Notes under the pieces: generated by a model
What the model was told of the DNA's origin: nothing
What the model saw: only the letters and a program-made list of their open reading frames with translations
Database searches by the model: none
Assembly: GCA_020638395.1 (NCBI GenBank)
Contig: JACKIP010000001.1
Span: 1-64,000, forward strand
From: Rhodospirillales bacterium
GTDB taxonomy: Bacteria > Pseudomonadota > Alphaproteobacteria > Micavibrionales > Micavibrionaceae
Length of the DNA: 64,000 bases
Reading direction: 5' to 3'
Shown here: in pieces, positions 16,763 to 25,592 of the stretch
Layout: each line of letters starts with the position of its first letter
Numbering within the stretch: position 1 is the stretch's first letter
Position numbers and translations under genes: made by a program

Positions 16763-18187
16763 ATGAGTACCCTCACCCAAAATCTTGACCTGCGGCAGGC
16801 GCAGACGTTAATTATGACGCCGCAATTGCGGCAGGCAATCGAGATGTTACAGCTCAATAATCTGGAACTGGCGGAGCTGGTTGAAAAAGAGCTGGAACAG
16901 AATCCGTTTCTGGAAAAAGGTGAGGCAGACAGTGAATCTCCGGAACCAGAGTCTGCTGGCGAACCAAAAGAAATCACAGATAATATGGAAGAAAGCTTCC
17001 GGCAGAATAATAACTTTGATGCCGGGACCTCGGCCATGGGAAGTGGCGGCAGCACCAGATTTGAAGATCCTGAATTTTCTCTGGAAAACCGCCTGCATGA
17101 TGAAAAATCATTGCGCGACCACCTCACTGACCAGTTACATATTGCCTGCAATGATCCCCGTGACCGTATGATCGGGGCGCTACTGATCGACCGCCTTGAT
17201 GAAAGCGGATATCTGCGGGAGGACCCGGACTGCCTCCCGGACATTCTGGGATGTGCTCCGGAACGGGTTAACCGTCTGCTGCCGATTTTAAAAAGCTTTG
17301 ATCCGACCGGCATTTTCGCACAGGACCTGAAAGAGTGCATGGCTTTGCAACTGGAAGAACAGGGCAAGCTGAATGCGCCGATGCGCCTGTTCATTGAAAA
17401 TCTTGCCCTTCTGGGCAGCTACGAACACGACAAGCTATGCGAGCTGTGCGGAGTCAATCAGACCTACCTGCAGGATATGCTGGCGGAGATTAAAACACTC
17501 AACCCCAAACCGGCCGGATTATTCGATCATTTCGTTATGCAAGCCATCGTGCCGGACGTGCTGATGAAGCGCATTCCCAAACATGAAGGCGGCGGGTGGC
17601 GCGTTGAGCTTAATCAGGAAACCCTGCCCCGGGTTCTGGTCAATCAGGAGTATTTCACCACTGTCCTGAATACCGCCATCAAAAAAGAGGATAAAACCTA
17701 TCTGAATAACCAGATGGCAGCTGCCAACTGGCTAGTACGGGCGCTGGATCAGCGGGCGCAGACTATCCTGAAAACTGCCAGTAAAATCATCGAGGAGCAG
17801 GATGCATTTTTCATGTTCGGCGTGGAGTTCCTGAAACCGATGACTCTGAAAGACATCGCCGAAAAGATCGAGATGCATGAAAGCACCGTCTCACGGGTTA
17901 CCACCAACAAATATATCGGCACGCCGCGCGGTTTATTTGAGCTGAAATACTTCTTTACGACCGGACTGGTCGGCGCAGATGGCCTGACCCACTCGGCAGA
18001 GTCAATCAAAGCGCGGATTAAAGCTCTGATTGATGCGGAAGACCCGAAAAAGATTTTATCCGATGACACGATCGTCGAACGTCTGGAGGCAGAAGGCATC
18101 GACGTCGCCCGCCGGACCATCGCCAAATACCGGGAAGCCCTGAACATCCCTTCCTCTGTGCAACGCCGGAAGATGAAACGGCGATAG
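16763..18187 (+). CDS. rpoN: RNA polymerase sigma-54 factor
   Basis: 474 residues with the full sigma-54 layout: Gln/Leu-rich region I (LRQAQTLIMTPQLRQAIEML), acidic region II (residues ~50-110), core-binding domain, helix-turn-helix (LKDIAEKIEMHESTVSRVTT) and the C-terminal RpoN box (ARRTIAKYREALNIP). It directs RNA polymerase to -24/-12 promoters and needs AAA+ activators. It follows the lpt genes, as in many proteobacteria. A TAAACT hexamer lies 7 nt before the ATG with no clear Shine-Dalgarno. Confidence 0.95.
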   Translation: MSTLTQNLDLRQAQTLIMTPQLRQAIEMLQLNNLELAELVEKELEQNPFLEKGEADSESPEPESAGEPKEITDNMEESFRQNNNFDAGTSAMGSGGSTRFEDPEFSLENRLHDEKSLRDHLTDQLHIACNDPRDRMIGALLIDRLDESGYLREDPDCLPDILGCAPERVNRLLPILKSFDPTGIFAQDLKECMALQLEEQGKLNAPMRLFIENLALLGSYEHDKLCELCGVNQTYLQDMLAEIKTLNPKPAGLFDHFVMQAIVPDVLMKRIPKHEGGGWRVELNQETLPRVLVNQEYFTTVLNTAIKKEDKTYLNNQMAAANWLVRALDQRAQTILKTASKIIEEQDAFFMFGVEFLKPMTLKDIAEKIEMHESTVSRVTTNKYIGTPRGLFELKYFFTTGLVGADGLTHSAESIKARIKALIDAEDPKKILSDDTIVERLEAEGIDVARRTIAKYREALNIPSSVQRRKMKRR

Positions 18188-18190
18188 CGC

Positions 18191-19279
18191 ATGAGGCCGG
18201 CCCCCAATTCTACTCCTGATTCCATTGATATTTTCTGCCGTGTCATTGACAATCTGGGAGATGCAGGCGTGTGCGGGCGACTGACGCACCAGCTCGCAAC
18301 CGAGCATCACAAAACCGTTCGTCTGTTCATTGACCAACCGGCCTGTCTGAACCAAATTCTCCCGGATCTGGCACAGCACGCAGCAATCATTCCGTGGTCG
18401 GAGGCGCTTCGCTATACGGACACCGCCGATCTGGTCATCGAAGCTTTTGCCTGCGACCTTCCGGATCGGGTATTAACCGCGATGATGAAGCGGACTATTC
18501 CGCCGGTCTGGATTGATCTGGAATATCTGACCGCCGAAAAATGGGCCGACACGTGCCACGCCATCCCCAGCACACACCCGATGACCGGGCTTAAAAAAAC
18601 CCTGTTTTTTCCGGGATTTACGCCCCTGACGGGCGGGTTGATCCGGGAGCGGGACCTGATAGCGCACCGCAACCGGTTTCAGAACAACCCGCAAGACCAG
18701 ACATCCTGGAGACAGGCGCATAACCTTCCCCCTCCTGATCCCGACTGTATTGATGGTTCCATTTTTTGTTATCCCGGCGCTCCCTGCGCCGCCCTGTTTG
18801 ATGATCTGTCCACCTATTCCCGGCCCGTGCGCCTGTTCCAGCCGGTCACGCACGATTACGGACAGGAAACCCGCGGAGCCCTGACCCTGTACCGGATTCC
18901 GTTCTTATCTCAGAAAGACTATGACCGGTTGCTATGGACCTGTGATGTAAATTTTGTCCGGGGAGAGGACTCTTTTGTGCGGGCGCAACTGGCGGGCCGC
19001 CCCCTGCTCTGGAATATCTATGTTCAGGAAGAACAGGCGCATCTGGTAAAACTGGATGCTTTTTTAGACCTTTACACCACGGCCTTTTCCGAAGATTTGC
19101 GTAAAACACTTGCGAAAACCTTCCATTTGTGGAATGAAATACACCAGACAGACAAACTCTGGAGATGGTATCTGGACCACCTGCAGCAACTGACGGAAGG
19201 TGCCAACAGGTGGAGCGTATATCTGGAAATGCAACCCGACCTTTCCGACCGCCTTCTGGAATTTTGTAAAACTCTATAA
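18191..19279 (+). CDS. earP: EF-P arginine rhamnosyltransferase EarP
   Basis: 362 residues starting 3 nt after rpoN. The EarP hallmarks are present: an N-terminal IFCRVIDNLGDAGVCGRL segment and the C-terminal nucleotide-sugar site with VRGEDSFVRAQLAGRPLLW and VKLDAFLDLY. EarP transfers rhamnose from dTDP-rhamnose onto Arg32 of EF-P. The target gene efp lies immediately downstream and has Arg at that position, so the pair is consistent. Genes for dTDP-rhamnose synthesis are not in this window. Confidence 0.9.
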   Translation: MRPAPNSTPDSIDIFCRVIDNLGDAGVCGRLTHQLATEHHKTVRLFIDQPACLNQILPDLAQHAAIIPWSEALRYTDTADLVIEAFACDLPDRVLTAMMKRTIPPVWIDLEYLTAEKWADTCHAIPSTHPMTGLKKTLFFPGFTPLTGGLIRERDLIAHRNRFQNNPQDQTSWRQAHNLPPPDPDCIDGSIFCYPGAPCAALFDDLSTYSRPVRLFQPVTHDYGQETRGALTLYRIPFLSQKDYDRLLWTCDVNFVRGEDSFVRAQLAGRPLLWNIYVQEEQAHLVKLDAFLDLYTTAFSEDLRKTLAKTFHLWNEIHQTDKLWRWYLDHLQQLTEGANRWSVYLEMQPDLSDRLLEFCKTL

Positions 19280-19303
19280 CACAGACATGAACAAGGATAG
19301 ATG

Positions 19304-19861
19304 ATGAAAATCGCACAGGAACTAAGACCCGGAAACGTCGTGATTATCGACAAAGCCCCGATGGTTGTACAGAAAGCGGAATATAACAAATCCGGACGCA
19401 ACGCCGCGGTGGTCAAATTCAAATTCCGGAACCTGCTGACCGGCACCAACACCGAAGCCGTTCACAAAACAGACGAAAAATTCGAAGACATTATTCTGGA
19501 AGCAAAGGAAGTGACTTATTCCTATGAAGCCGGAGATATGTACGTCTTTATGGATGAAGAGTACAACCAGTATGAGCTGTCCAAGGATGACATCGAAGAC
19601 CAGTTGAAATATCTGGAAGAGCAGATGCAATTCGAGATTACCTTCTATGAAGGCAAGCCTATTTCTGTGACCCCTCCGGTCAAGGTCGTTCGTGAAATTA
19701 TCTACACCGAACCGGCCGCCCGTGGGGATACCTCCGGAAAAGTGATGAAATTTGCCCGGCTGCCCAGCGGATATGAAATTCAGGTCCCCGCTTTTGTTGA
19801 AATTGGCGACAAGATCGAAATTGATACCCGCACCGACGAATACGTCTCCCGGATGAAATGA
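19304..19861 (+). CDS. efp: translation elongation factor P
   Basis: 185 residues from the second of two adjacent ATGs (19304), which gives better spacing to the AAGGA Shine-Dalgarno; the first ATG is at 19301. Three OB-like domains. The loop at the tip of domain I reads NKSGRNAAVVK, placing Arg at residue 32, the EarP-type modification site, rather than Lys as in the EpmA or YmfI systems. EF-P relieves ribosome stalling at polyproline. Its place right after earP supports arginine rhamnosylation. Confidence 0.95.
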   Translation: MKIAQELRPGNVVIIDKAPMVVQKAEYNKSGRNAAVVKFKFRNLLTGTNTEAVHKTDEKFEDIILEAKEVTYSYEAGDMYVFMDEEYNQYELSKDDIEDQLKYLEEQMQFEITFYEGKPISVTPPVKVVREIIYTEPAARGDTSGKVMKFARLPSGYEIQVPAFVEIGDKIEIDTRTDEYVSRMK

Positions 19862-19918
19862 TTCTACAAAGTTCAGGCTGGCTAGATTCCGGAGTAGGAA
19901 ATATGCTAGCCTGCGCCT

Positions 19919-20368
19919 ATGACTGAAATCCGCTTTTATCACCTGCAAACTCTGACACTGGAGCAGGCTTTGCCGCGCCTCCTGTTAAAAGCGTATGAAG
20001 GGGGGAAAAGAATTCTGGTTAAATTACCGGATGCGCAGGCGGTGGAGAGCCTGAACACCCATCTCTGGACATTCCATCCCAATTACTTCCTGCCGCATGG
20101 ATCAAAAAAAGATGGATATGCTGAAAGACAACCTATCTGGCTCACCGATACAGACGAAAACCCTAATGCCGCCGAAACTCTGATTCTTGCAAATGGAGCG
20201 GACAGCCCCCTGATTGACAAAGTTTCCCTGTGTTGTGACATCTTCAGCGGCTTTGATGCCGCACAGGTTTCCGCCGCCCGCGCCAGATGGAAAACCTATC
20301 AAAGTAACGGACATGCTCTGACCTACTGGCAGCAGACGGAACAGGGCGGCTGGGTCCAAAAGGGATAG
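19919..20368 (+). CDS. holC: DNA polymerase III chi subunit
   Basis: 149 residues with the HolC pattern: an N-terminal IRFYHLQTLTLEQALPRL, a GKRILVKLPDAQAVESL segment and WTFHPNYFLPHG. Chi links the clamp loader to single-stranded DNA-binding protein. It lies 57 nt after efp. A TATGCT hexamer 11 nt before the ATG and no strong Shine-Dalgarno suggest a very short leader. Confidence 0.85.
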   Translation: MTEIRFYHLQTLTLEQALPRLLLKAYEGGKRILVKLPDAQAVESLNTHLWTFHPNYFLPHGSKKDGYAERQPIWLTDTDENPNAAETLILANGADSPLIDKVSLCCDIFSGFDAAQVSAARARWKTYQSNGHALTYWQQTEQGGWVQKG

Positions 20369-20423
20369 GGCCTTGACCGTTTAGAGCTTTGCTTCAGCCC
20401 CCGACTCGACAAAAAAAAGGGGC

Positions 20424-20451
20424 TTGGACAACGCCGCCGGAGTGCTATGAT
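20424..20451 (+). promoter_or_regulatory. candidate promoter for a leaderless VIT1-family mRNA
   Basis: TTGGAC at 20424-20429 and TATGAT at 20446-20451 are spaced 16 nt apart, and the ATG follows 6 nt later at 20458. This is the best consensus match among the promoter-start arrangements listed here. No Shine-Dalgarno is present. Confidence 0.45.
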
Positions 20452-20457
20452 AAAAGC

Positions 20458-21171
20458 ATGAGCTCACGATTAGTTTACGAACATAAAGAACGCCATTTCG
20501 TCACACGTACCGGCTGGCTGCGCGCCGCGGTTCTGGGGGCCAATGACGGCATTATCTCTGTTTCAAGTCTGGTGGTCGGGCTGGCCGCCGCATCTTCAGG
20601 AACTGACGAAATTCTATTGGCGGGAGTAGCCGGACTGGTGGCGGGAGCCATGTCAATGGCGGCGGGGGAATACGTCTCTGTCAGCTCACAATCAGATCTT
20701 GAAAAAGCCGATCTGGCACGAGAAAGACGGGAACTGGTAGACTCGCCGCAGGAAGAATTACAGGAACTGACCGATATCTACATCGACCGCGGGCTGGAAC
20801 CAGATCTTGCCCGGCAGGTTGCCACACAACTCACAGAAAAAGACGCTCTGGGAGCACATGCCCGCGATGAGTTGGGAATTTTTGAACACACAGAGGCCCG
20901 ACCGCTTCAGGCAGCCATAGCCTCCGCCGCGGCCTTTTCCTGTGGCGGAATCTGGCCGGTCCTGTCCGTTCTCTGGTTTCCGTCCGAGATTTTTATTACC
21001 GCCTCAACCGTTCTGTGTCTGGTCCTGCTGGGCATTCTGGGATCTCTCGCTGCAAAAGCTGGGGGAGCCAGACCACTCATTCCGACCCTGCGGGTGATGT
21101 TCTGGGGCGCGGTCGCCATGGGAGCCACCGCTCTGATCGGAAAACTGATCGGCGTCACGCTGGTTGGGTGA
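20458..21171 (+). CDS. VIT1/CCC1 family metal transporter
   Basis: 237 residues from the ATG at 20458 (MSSRLVYEHKERHFV); an upstream in-frame start at 20389 would cross the promoter. The family signature GWLRAAVLGANDGIISVSSLV is present, as are the acidic cytoplasmic segment (SQSDLEKADLARERREL) and C-terminal helices ending LIGKLIGVTLVG, about five transmembrane helices in all. VIT1/CCC1 proteins move Fe2+ or Mn2+ out of the cytosol; the ion here is not determined. It converges on the aminotransferase with a 6-nt gap. Confidence 0.88.
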   Translation: MSSRLVYEHKERHFVTRTGWLRAAVLGANDGIISVSSLVVGLAAASSGTDEILLAGVAGLVAGAMSMAAGEYVSVSSQSDLEKADLARERRELVDSPQEELQELTDIYIDRGLEPDLARQVATQLTEKDALGAHARDELGIFEHTEARPLQAAIASAAAFSCGGIWPVLSVLWFPSEIFITASTVLCLVLLGILGSLAAKAGGARPLIPTLRVMFWGAVAMGATALIGKLIGVTLVG

Positions 21172-21177
21172 GGCTCA

Positions 21178-22329
21178 CTAAACCTTCTTCATAAACGCCT
21201 GAATCCGACGGCAGGCCTCCTGCACCTCTGCGGTTGATCCGGCAAAGGAGATGCGGATTGTCTGATGTCCCCGTACCGGATCAAAATCAGTCCCTGGTGT
21301 AACGGCAACGCCAGTTCCATCCAGCAAGGCCCGCGCCCAGACCTCGGTATCCGCGGTGAGATTGGAAATATCGGCATACAGATAAAACGCGCCGCGTGTA
21401 TCGGAAAGCCGGTGAATTCCCGCCTTTGGCAATTCTTCCTTCAGAATATCGAGATTGGTTTTATAGCGCGCCACATACCCGTCCAGAATATCGGTATGGT
21501 CAAATGTTTTATATGCAACATGCTGTGCAAGGGTCGGAGGCGCCACGAACAGGCTCTCCGCCAGACATTTCACACGCTCTACCGCAGGACCCGGAACAAC
21601 CATCCAGCCCAGACGCCAGCCGGTCATTGCAAAATATTTCGAAAAGCTGTTTACCGCAACCGCATCCGCAGTATAGCGCGTTACCGTGTCGGCTTTCTCC
21701 CCGAACGTCACTCCGTGATAGAGCTCATCGGCGATCAGGCGGACACCGCGCTCCTGACACCACGCACAGATCGCCGCCAGCTCTTCCGGCGGAATCAGGG
21801 TTCCGGCCGGATTTGACGGACTGGCGATCAGCAGCCCGTCCGGGACCTCCTCCAGCTCTTCCAGATGAGAAATGGTCGGCTGGTAGTTGGTTTGCGGTCC
21901 GGTAGGAATTTCAACCGGGACCAGATTGCATGATTTCATGATGTTCCGGTATGCCGGATAGCCGGGAGCCGCCAGAGCAATTTTATCCCCGGCGTCGAAC
22001 ATACTCATAAAGGTGAACAGGAATGCCCCCGATGCGCCAATCGTAATCACAATCCGCGACGCAGGCACATCAACATCATAATAATCCCGATACCACTGTG
22101 AAATCCGCGCCCGCAATTGCGGCATACCAATGGCTTCGGTATAGCCCATAAACCCGTGGCGCATCAAATCGGCTCCATAGTCCAGAGCCGCTTGCGGAGC
22201 GCCGTCCGCCGGCTGCCCCGGCGCCAGACTGATAATATCCTGCCCGGCGGCCTTCCGCTGATTAACCTGCTGCAATAAATCCAGAACGCGAAAGGTAGAA
22301 ATATCACTGTTTTTAGAAAGCTTTAACAT
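21178..22329 (-). CDS. class I/II pyridoxal-phosphate aminotransferase
   Basis: 383 residues with fold-type I features: ISLAPGQPADGAP near the N-terminus, a substrate-site ASPSNPAGTLIPPEEL, LIADELYHGVTF, and the PLP lysine in VNSFSKYFAMTGWRLGW. The C-terminus holds the RISFAGS arginine segment. It resembles aspartate/aromatic aminotransferases; the substrate cannot be assigned. It marks the last core gene before the accessory island. Confidence 0.88.
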   Translation of the reverse strand: MLKLSKNSDISTFRVLDLLQQVNQRKAAGQDIISLAPGQPADGAPQAALDYGADLMRHGFMGYTEAIGMPQLRARISQWYRDYYDVDVPASRIVITIGASGAFLFTFMSMFDAGDKIALAAPGYPAYRNIMKSCNLVPVEIPTGPQTNYQPTISHLEELEEVPDGLLIASPSNPAGTLIPPEELAAICAWCQERGVRLIADELYHGVTFGEKADTVTRYTADAVAVNSFSKYFAMTGWRLGWMVVPGPAVERVKCLAESLFVAPPTLAQHVAYKTFDHTDILDGYVARYKTNLDILKEELPKAGIHRLSDTRGAFYLYADISNLTADTEVWARALLDGTGVAVTPGTDFDPVRGHQTIRISFAGSTAEVQEACRRIQAFMKKV

Positions 22330-22506
22330 CCGGCGAACTTAGCAGACGAACCCGTTTCCTGCCTACTAAAATTTTCACAAATTTGTTGACATGTTGACCA
22401 CATACAGTAACAGTCACGCACCCCCTCAAAGACAACAAACGATTTTTCCTCGCTTTCAAAGGAGCACCGGGCGTGAAAACTGCGGATTATCTCTCGATAA
22501 ATTATT

Positions 22507-22534
22507 GGGTTGAATCCCATAAAGGTACGTAACG
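22507..22534. repeat. possible left inverted repeat of a Tn3-like element
   Basis: The sequence opens GGGTTGAATCCC and closes GGTACGTAACG, which loosely resembles Tn3-family ends (G-rich start, TACG..AAG-like inner end). It is placed downstream of the adhesin and resolvase, where a left end would be expected. No matching right end is seen, because that side was overrun by other ISs. The remainder of 22330-22548 shows nothing else I recognise. Confidence 0.2.
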
Positions 22535-22548
22535 CGACATAGGATTTT

Positions 22549-24834
22549 TTATGGCGCGACGGTGAGGAAGTTGCTCGTATTAACGGCGGATGAGGTATTC
22601 ATGCGATAGAGTTCGGCGATTTCGGGGGCTGATAGGGCGCGGGAGTAGATGCGGGTATCGTCAAGAATACCTAATAAAGTCTCATTATCCGAAACTCTCG
22701 ACATAAGATTTACATCATCATTAAAAGAAACGGCTGATTGAATATATAAATCAGAAAACTGATTTTTAGGAATGTTAGCCCAATTAACCGCAACATTATT
22801 AGTGTTTGCAATCATTGTTGTCCAGTTAGCTCCTATGCTATTATTGGCGAACCAACCGTTAGCCAGACCGTTTCTTGCATCAAGTAAATAATGCCAACCT
22901 CCTGGCTGTGGGTCTGAAACATTAACAGTTAAATATATAGATAAAACATTGTTCATAGCTGGGAGTTGGACATACTCTCCCGCCCCATCAAAATCGAGAG
23001 CCTCTCCATTCTGTCCCGCCACTTGATCAGCGAGGGAGAGGCCGCCTTGAAGCTGTCCGTCATTGCCGTTGCCGGAGCGATCGTAGGCTGTGGTGTTGGT
23101 GGTCCATTCTGTATCAAAGGTCCAGTGTCCGACGAGGCCGTCATTGATCGGTGCGCCGTAATAGATTTGCGGGGCAATGCCGATGTCGGGGGTGTCGGTA
23201 TCCGGCCCGGAAGCCTGCCCCCACCAATTATTTTGCGCCATGAGGGTGCCGCCATCCATCTCTACAGCCAAATCTTCCAATGTATTGCCCGCCAGCACAT
23301 TATTTCCTGCACTACCCAGAGCGCCGCCGCCCAGATCGGCCTCGAACGTGGCGTTTGTATCGTCATAAATGGCGATTCCGTGCTGGCTGTTTGAGGTTGT
23401 GACGCTGCCCTGCACCTTGGCCGAAACGCTGCCCCCGTTCGCGCCATGCACATAAATACCCATGCGGTTGTTTTGGGCGGTCACATTCGTGATATTTACG
23501 CCTGTAGCGCTTGCGCCTGCACCGTCGGCTTCCACGACGATCCCGTCCCGCGTGGCTCCGTCCACGGTAATCCCTGTGACCGTGATATCATTGGCGCTCA
23601 CGCGCACCCCATCACTCGATGCGTTTACATTCGTGATCTTTGGCGCTGTCCCCGCCGCCGCAATGAGAATAGAGGTCGGTGAAGCGCCGTTTCCTGTCGA
23701 AAAACGCCCGCTATCGTAAACAAAATTTGTTCCCGCACCGATAAGCTGCTGTCCGGTCTTATCAAGCGTGACGCCCTGATCTTGCCCCGTGGTGCCGCCG
23801 TCACCCGTATGGACATAGATAATCGTCTGGGCGCTTGCGGCGGATTCGGCGGCGGCGAGTGTATTAAACGGGTTTTCTGCGCTACCGTCCCCGCCTCCGG
23901 CGGCGGTATTGTCAACGTGCAGAACCTCTTGCGCCGCGGCCGTTGCGGTATTTAAAACCTGTACGCGATCGCCGGAATCCGTAACCTGTTCGCCCGTTAC
24001 AATATCAATATCGCGCTCTGGGCTTTCATCGAGGCGTGCGCGTATTCCTTCTTTTCGGTAGCTTTTTTTATGTCCGAAGGGGAAACGGAATGTGGCTTCT
24101 AAAAAGCCCTGGCTTCCGCGCACATCATCGCGCTGAAACCGTGCACCGAATTGAATGTTTTCTGTCACGTCTGCTGTAAAGCGTGTACGCCATCCCGCAA
24201 CATTTTCGGTGTTGTCCCCGTCAAAATAATACGCGCCGCCATAGACGCGAACACTATCCGTATGGTCTTTTATAAAATCAATCTGTGAACCCAGTTCCCA
24301 GCCCAGTTCTATATCAAAGCCGTGCTGCGGCTCTTCCAGTATCTGGCCATTGGTATCCACAACAATACCCGTTCCTGCGAAGGCGGGCCCCTGCGGGTCG
24401 GCGTTGGGAATGGTGTATTCTTTTTTGTCCGACAGTGGCAAATATCCGTTGAGGCGCAGATCAACAGTTTCGCCCAGCCATTCCGCGCCGAGCGTGATCT
24501 GGTGGAATTTTGAACCGCGTTTTGTGATCCGGCGATCCAGCCATGCGTGAGCGCCGCCCACGCCTTCCAGATTTTTAAAGCCGAGCATTTTACGGTATCC
24601 GATGCCGATATTGCCCTCGCGGTTGTCATGATCGTCCCCCATCATGCGCAAATCGCCGTAGAGGACGGATTTATCATCCTGCGCAATCGGCACCCAAAAC
24701 TCTGTCATGAGAATGCTGCGCTTTTGTCCATAACGCCAGTTGGCTTCTGCCCGCGCTTGCAGTTCGTCTTCCGCAAGAGCGGAAGGCGAAAGCAGGCAAA
24801 GGGCGGAGACTGAAAGCAACAAACGGCGCATCAA
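22549..24834 (-). CDS. inverse autotransporter adhesin with beta-helix and LamG-like domains
   Basis: 761 residues. Signal peptide (LLLSVSALCLLSPSALA), then an inverse-autotransporter barrel (about residues 25-260) with AHAWLDRRITKRGSKFHQ and LNGYLPLSDKKEYT. A passenger follows: a right-handed beta-helix (about 300-540, repeated V.ANDITVTGITVDGATRDGI-type coils) and a C-terminal LamG/concanavalin-like domain (about 565-755, starting GLVGHWTFDTEW). In intimin-type proteins the N-terminal barrel exports the C-terminal passenger to the surface. The gene starts 12 nt after a serine resolvase gene on the same strand, so it looks like transposon cargo. Confidence 0.82.
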   Translation of the reverse strand: MMRRLLLSVSALCLLSPSALAEDELQARAEANWRYGQKRSILMTEFWVPIAQDDKSVLYGDLRMMGDDHDNREGNIGIGYRKMLGFKNLEGVGGAHAWLDRRITKRGSKFHQITLGAEWLGETVDLRLNGYLPLSDKKEYTIPNADPQGPAFAGTGIVVDTNGQILEEPQHGFDIELGWELGSQIDFIKDHTDSVRVYGGAYYFDGDNTENVAGWRTRFTADVTENIQFGARFQRDDVRGSQGFLEATFRFPFGHKKSYRKEGIRARLDESPERDIDIVTGEQVTDSGDRVQVLNTATAAAQEVLHVDNTAAGGGDGSAENPFNTLAAAESAASAQTIIYVHTGDGGTTGQDQGVTLDKTGQQLIGAGTNFVYDSGRFSTGNGASPTSILIAAAGTAPKITNVNASSDGVRVSANDITVTGITVDGATRDGIVVEADGAGASATGVNITNVTAQNNRMGIYVHGANGGSVSAKVQGSVTTSNSQHGIAIYDDTNATFEADLGGGALGSAGNNVLAGNTLEDLAVEMDGGTLMAQNNWWGQASGPDTDTPDIGIAPQIYYGAPINDGLVGHWTFDTEWTTNTTAYDRSGNGNDGQLQGGLSLADQVAGQNGEALDFDGAGEYVQLPAMNNVLSIYLTVNVSDPQPGGWHYLLDARNGLANGWFANNSIGANWTTMIANTNNVAVNWANIPKNQFSDLYIQSAVSFNDDVNLMSRVSDNETLLGILDDTRIYSRALSAPEIAELYRMNTSSAVNTSNFLTVAP

Positions 24835-24846
24835 AAAAATCTTCTT

Positions 24847-25431
24847 TCATTCCTGTGTTCTGAGGGTTTCAATGACATCCCGCGGGAAATGCCGGTAGAA
24901 GGTCGTTCTGCCGATACTGAGTGTTTTGATAATATCGGAGATGAATGGATAGTTATCGGTATCCTTGAGCATGGCTTTTGCCGCACGGATTTTTTCATCA
25001 GTCATCAATGTAGGCCTGCCACCAATACGCCCGTTCTTGCGGGCTGATTTTAATCCGGCCCGCGTGTTTTCAACGATGATCTCCCGCTGAAACTGGTCAA
25101 AGGCGGCATTCATATGAAAGAATAGCCTGCCTTCCGGGGTTGAGGTGTCGATATTTTGTGTAATGACCTTCAGGCTGATTTTTCTTTCTTCCAGATCCTT
25201 GACCGTATTAATCATTTGTGTCAGAGACCGTGCCAGACGCGATAATTTCCAGACCACAAGCGTATCGCCTTCACGCATGTAATCGAGGGCTTCCTTAAGC
25301 TGCTTCCGGTTTTTCTTTGCGCCGGATATTTTTTCCGTAAAGATTTTCTTGCACCCGGCTTCCTTGAGGGCGTCAATCTGGTGCTGTGGATTTTGATCCA
25401 GTGTTGAAACGCGCGCATAGCCGATAAGCAT
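24847..25431 (-). CDS. serine recombinase, resolvase/invertase type
   Basis: 194 residues from the ATG at 25431 (MLIGYARVSTLDQ). The resolvase domain shows the nucleophilic Ser in YARVST, LVVWKLSRLARSL and the E-helix region FDQFQREIIVENTRAGL. A C-terminal helix-turn-helix (SDIIKTLSIGRTTFYRHF) follows. A divergent Tn3-type transposase N-terminus and repeat-rich spacer point to a Tn3-family resolvase. Its position just upstream of an adhesin also leaves an invertase role open. Confidence 0.88.
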   Translation of the reverse strand: MLIGYARVSTLDQNPQHQIDALKEAGCKKIFTEKISGAKKNRKQLKEALDYMREGDTLVVWKLSRLARSLTQMINTVKDLEERKISLKVITQNIDTSTPEGRLFFHMNAAFDQFQREIIVENTRAGLKSARKNGRIGGRPTLMTDEKIRAAKAMLKDTDNYPFISDIIKTLSIGRTTFYRHFPRDVIETLRTQE

Positions 25432-25439
25432 ATTTTTTA

Positions 25440-25580
25440 TTCCCAAAACGATTTTTTATGATAGTAACAGAACATATAAAACGAAACAATGTTTTGAAAC
25501 ATGTTAAACGCCGGTTTTTGATAAATTTTGCACCGCACTTTTGCCTGTTCTAAAAACGAAGGTTTTCAGAACAGCTTCGA
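25440..25580. other. putative res site between resolvase and tnpA
   Basis: The AT-rich divergent spacer contains a 28-bp imperfect palindrome at 25546-25573 (TGTTCTAAAAACG / GGTTTTCAGAACA) and a second inverted arrangement at 25471-25505 (AACATATAAAACG ... GAAACATGTT). Resolvase-binding subsites in Tn3 elements are dyads of this size placed between tnpR and tnpA. The spacer should also hold both promoters. Confidence 0.45.
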
Positions 25581-25592
25581 TTGGATTTTGCC

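Noticed and set aside
20396..20425. Terminator after holC
   Set aside because: AGCCCC/GGGGCT pair, but with a ~17-nt loop containing the A-run and no T-tail in either useful direction.
22549..24834. First inverse autotransporter as a second DGR target
   Set aside because: Its C-terminus is LamG-like, ends in NFLTVAP, and has no AAC-derived array or VRCARR-type block.
24847..25431. Invertase controlling the adhesin (Hin-like)
   Set aside because: The divergent Tn3 transposase remnant and res-like spacer fit a Tn3 resolvase better; kept only as an alternative.
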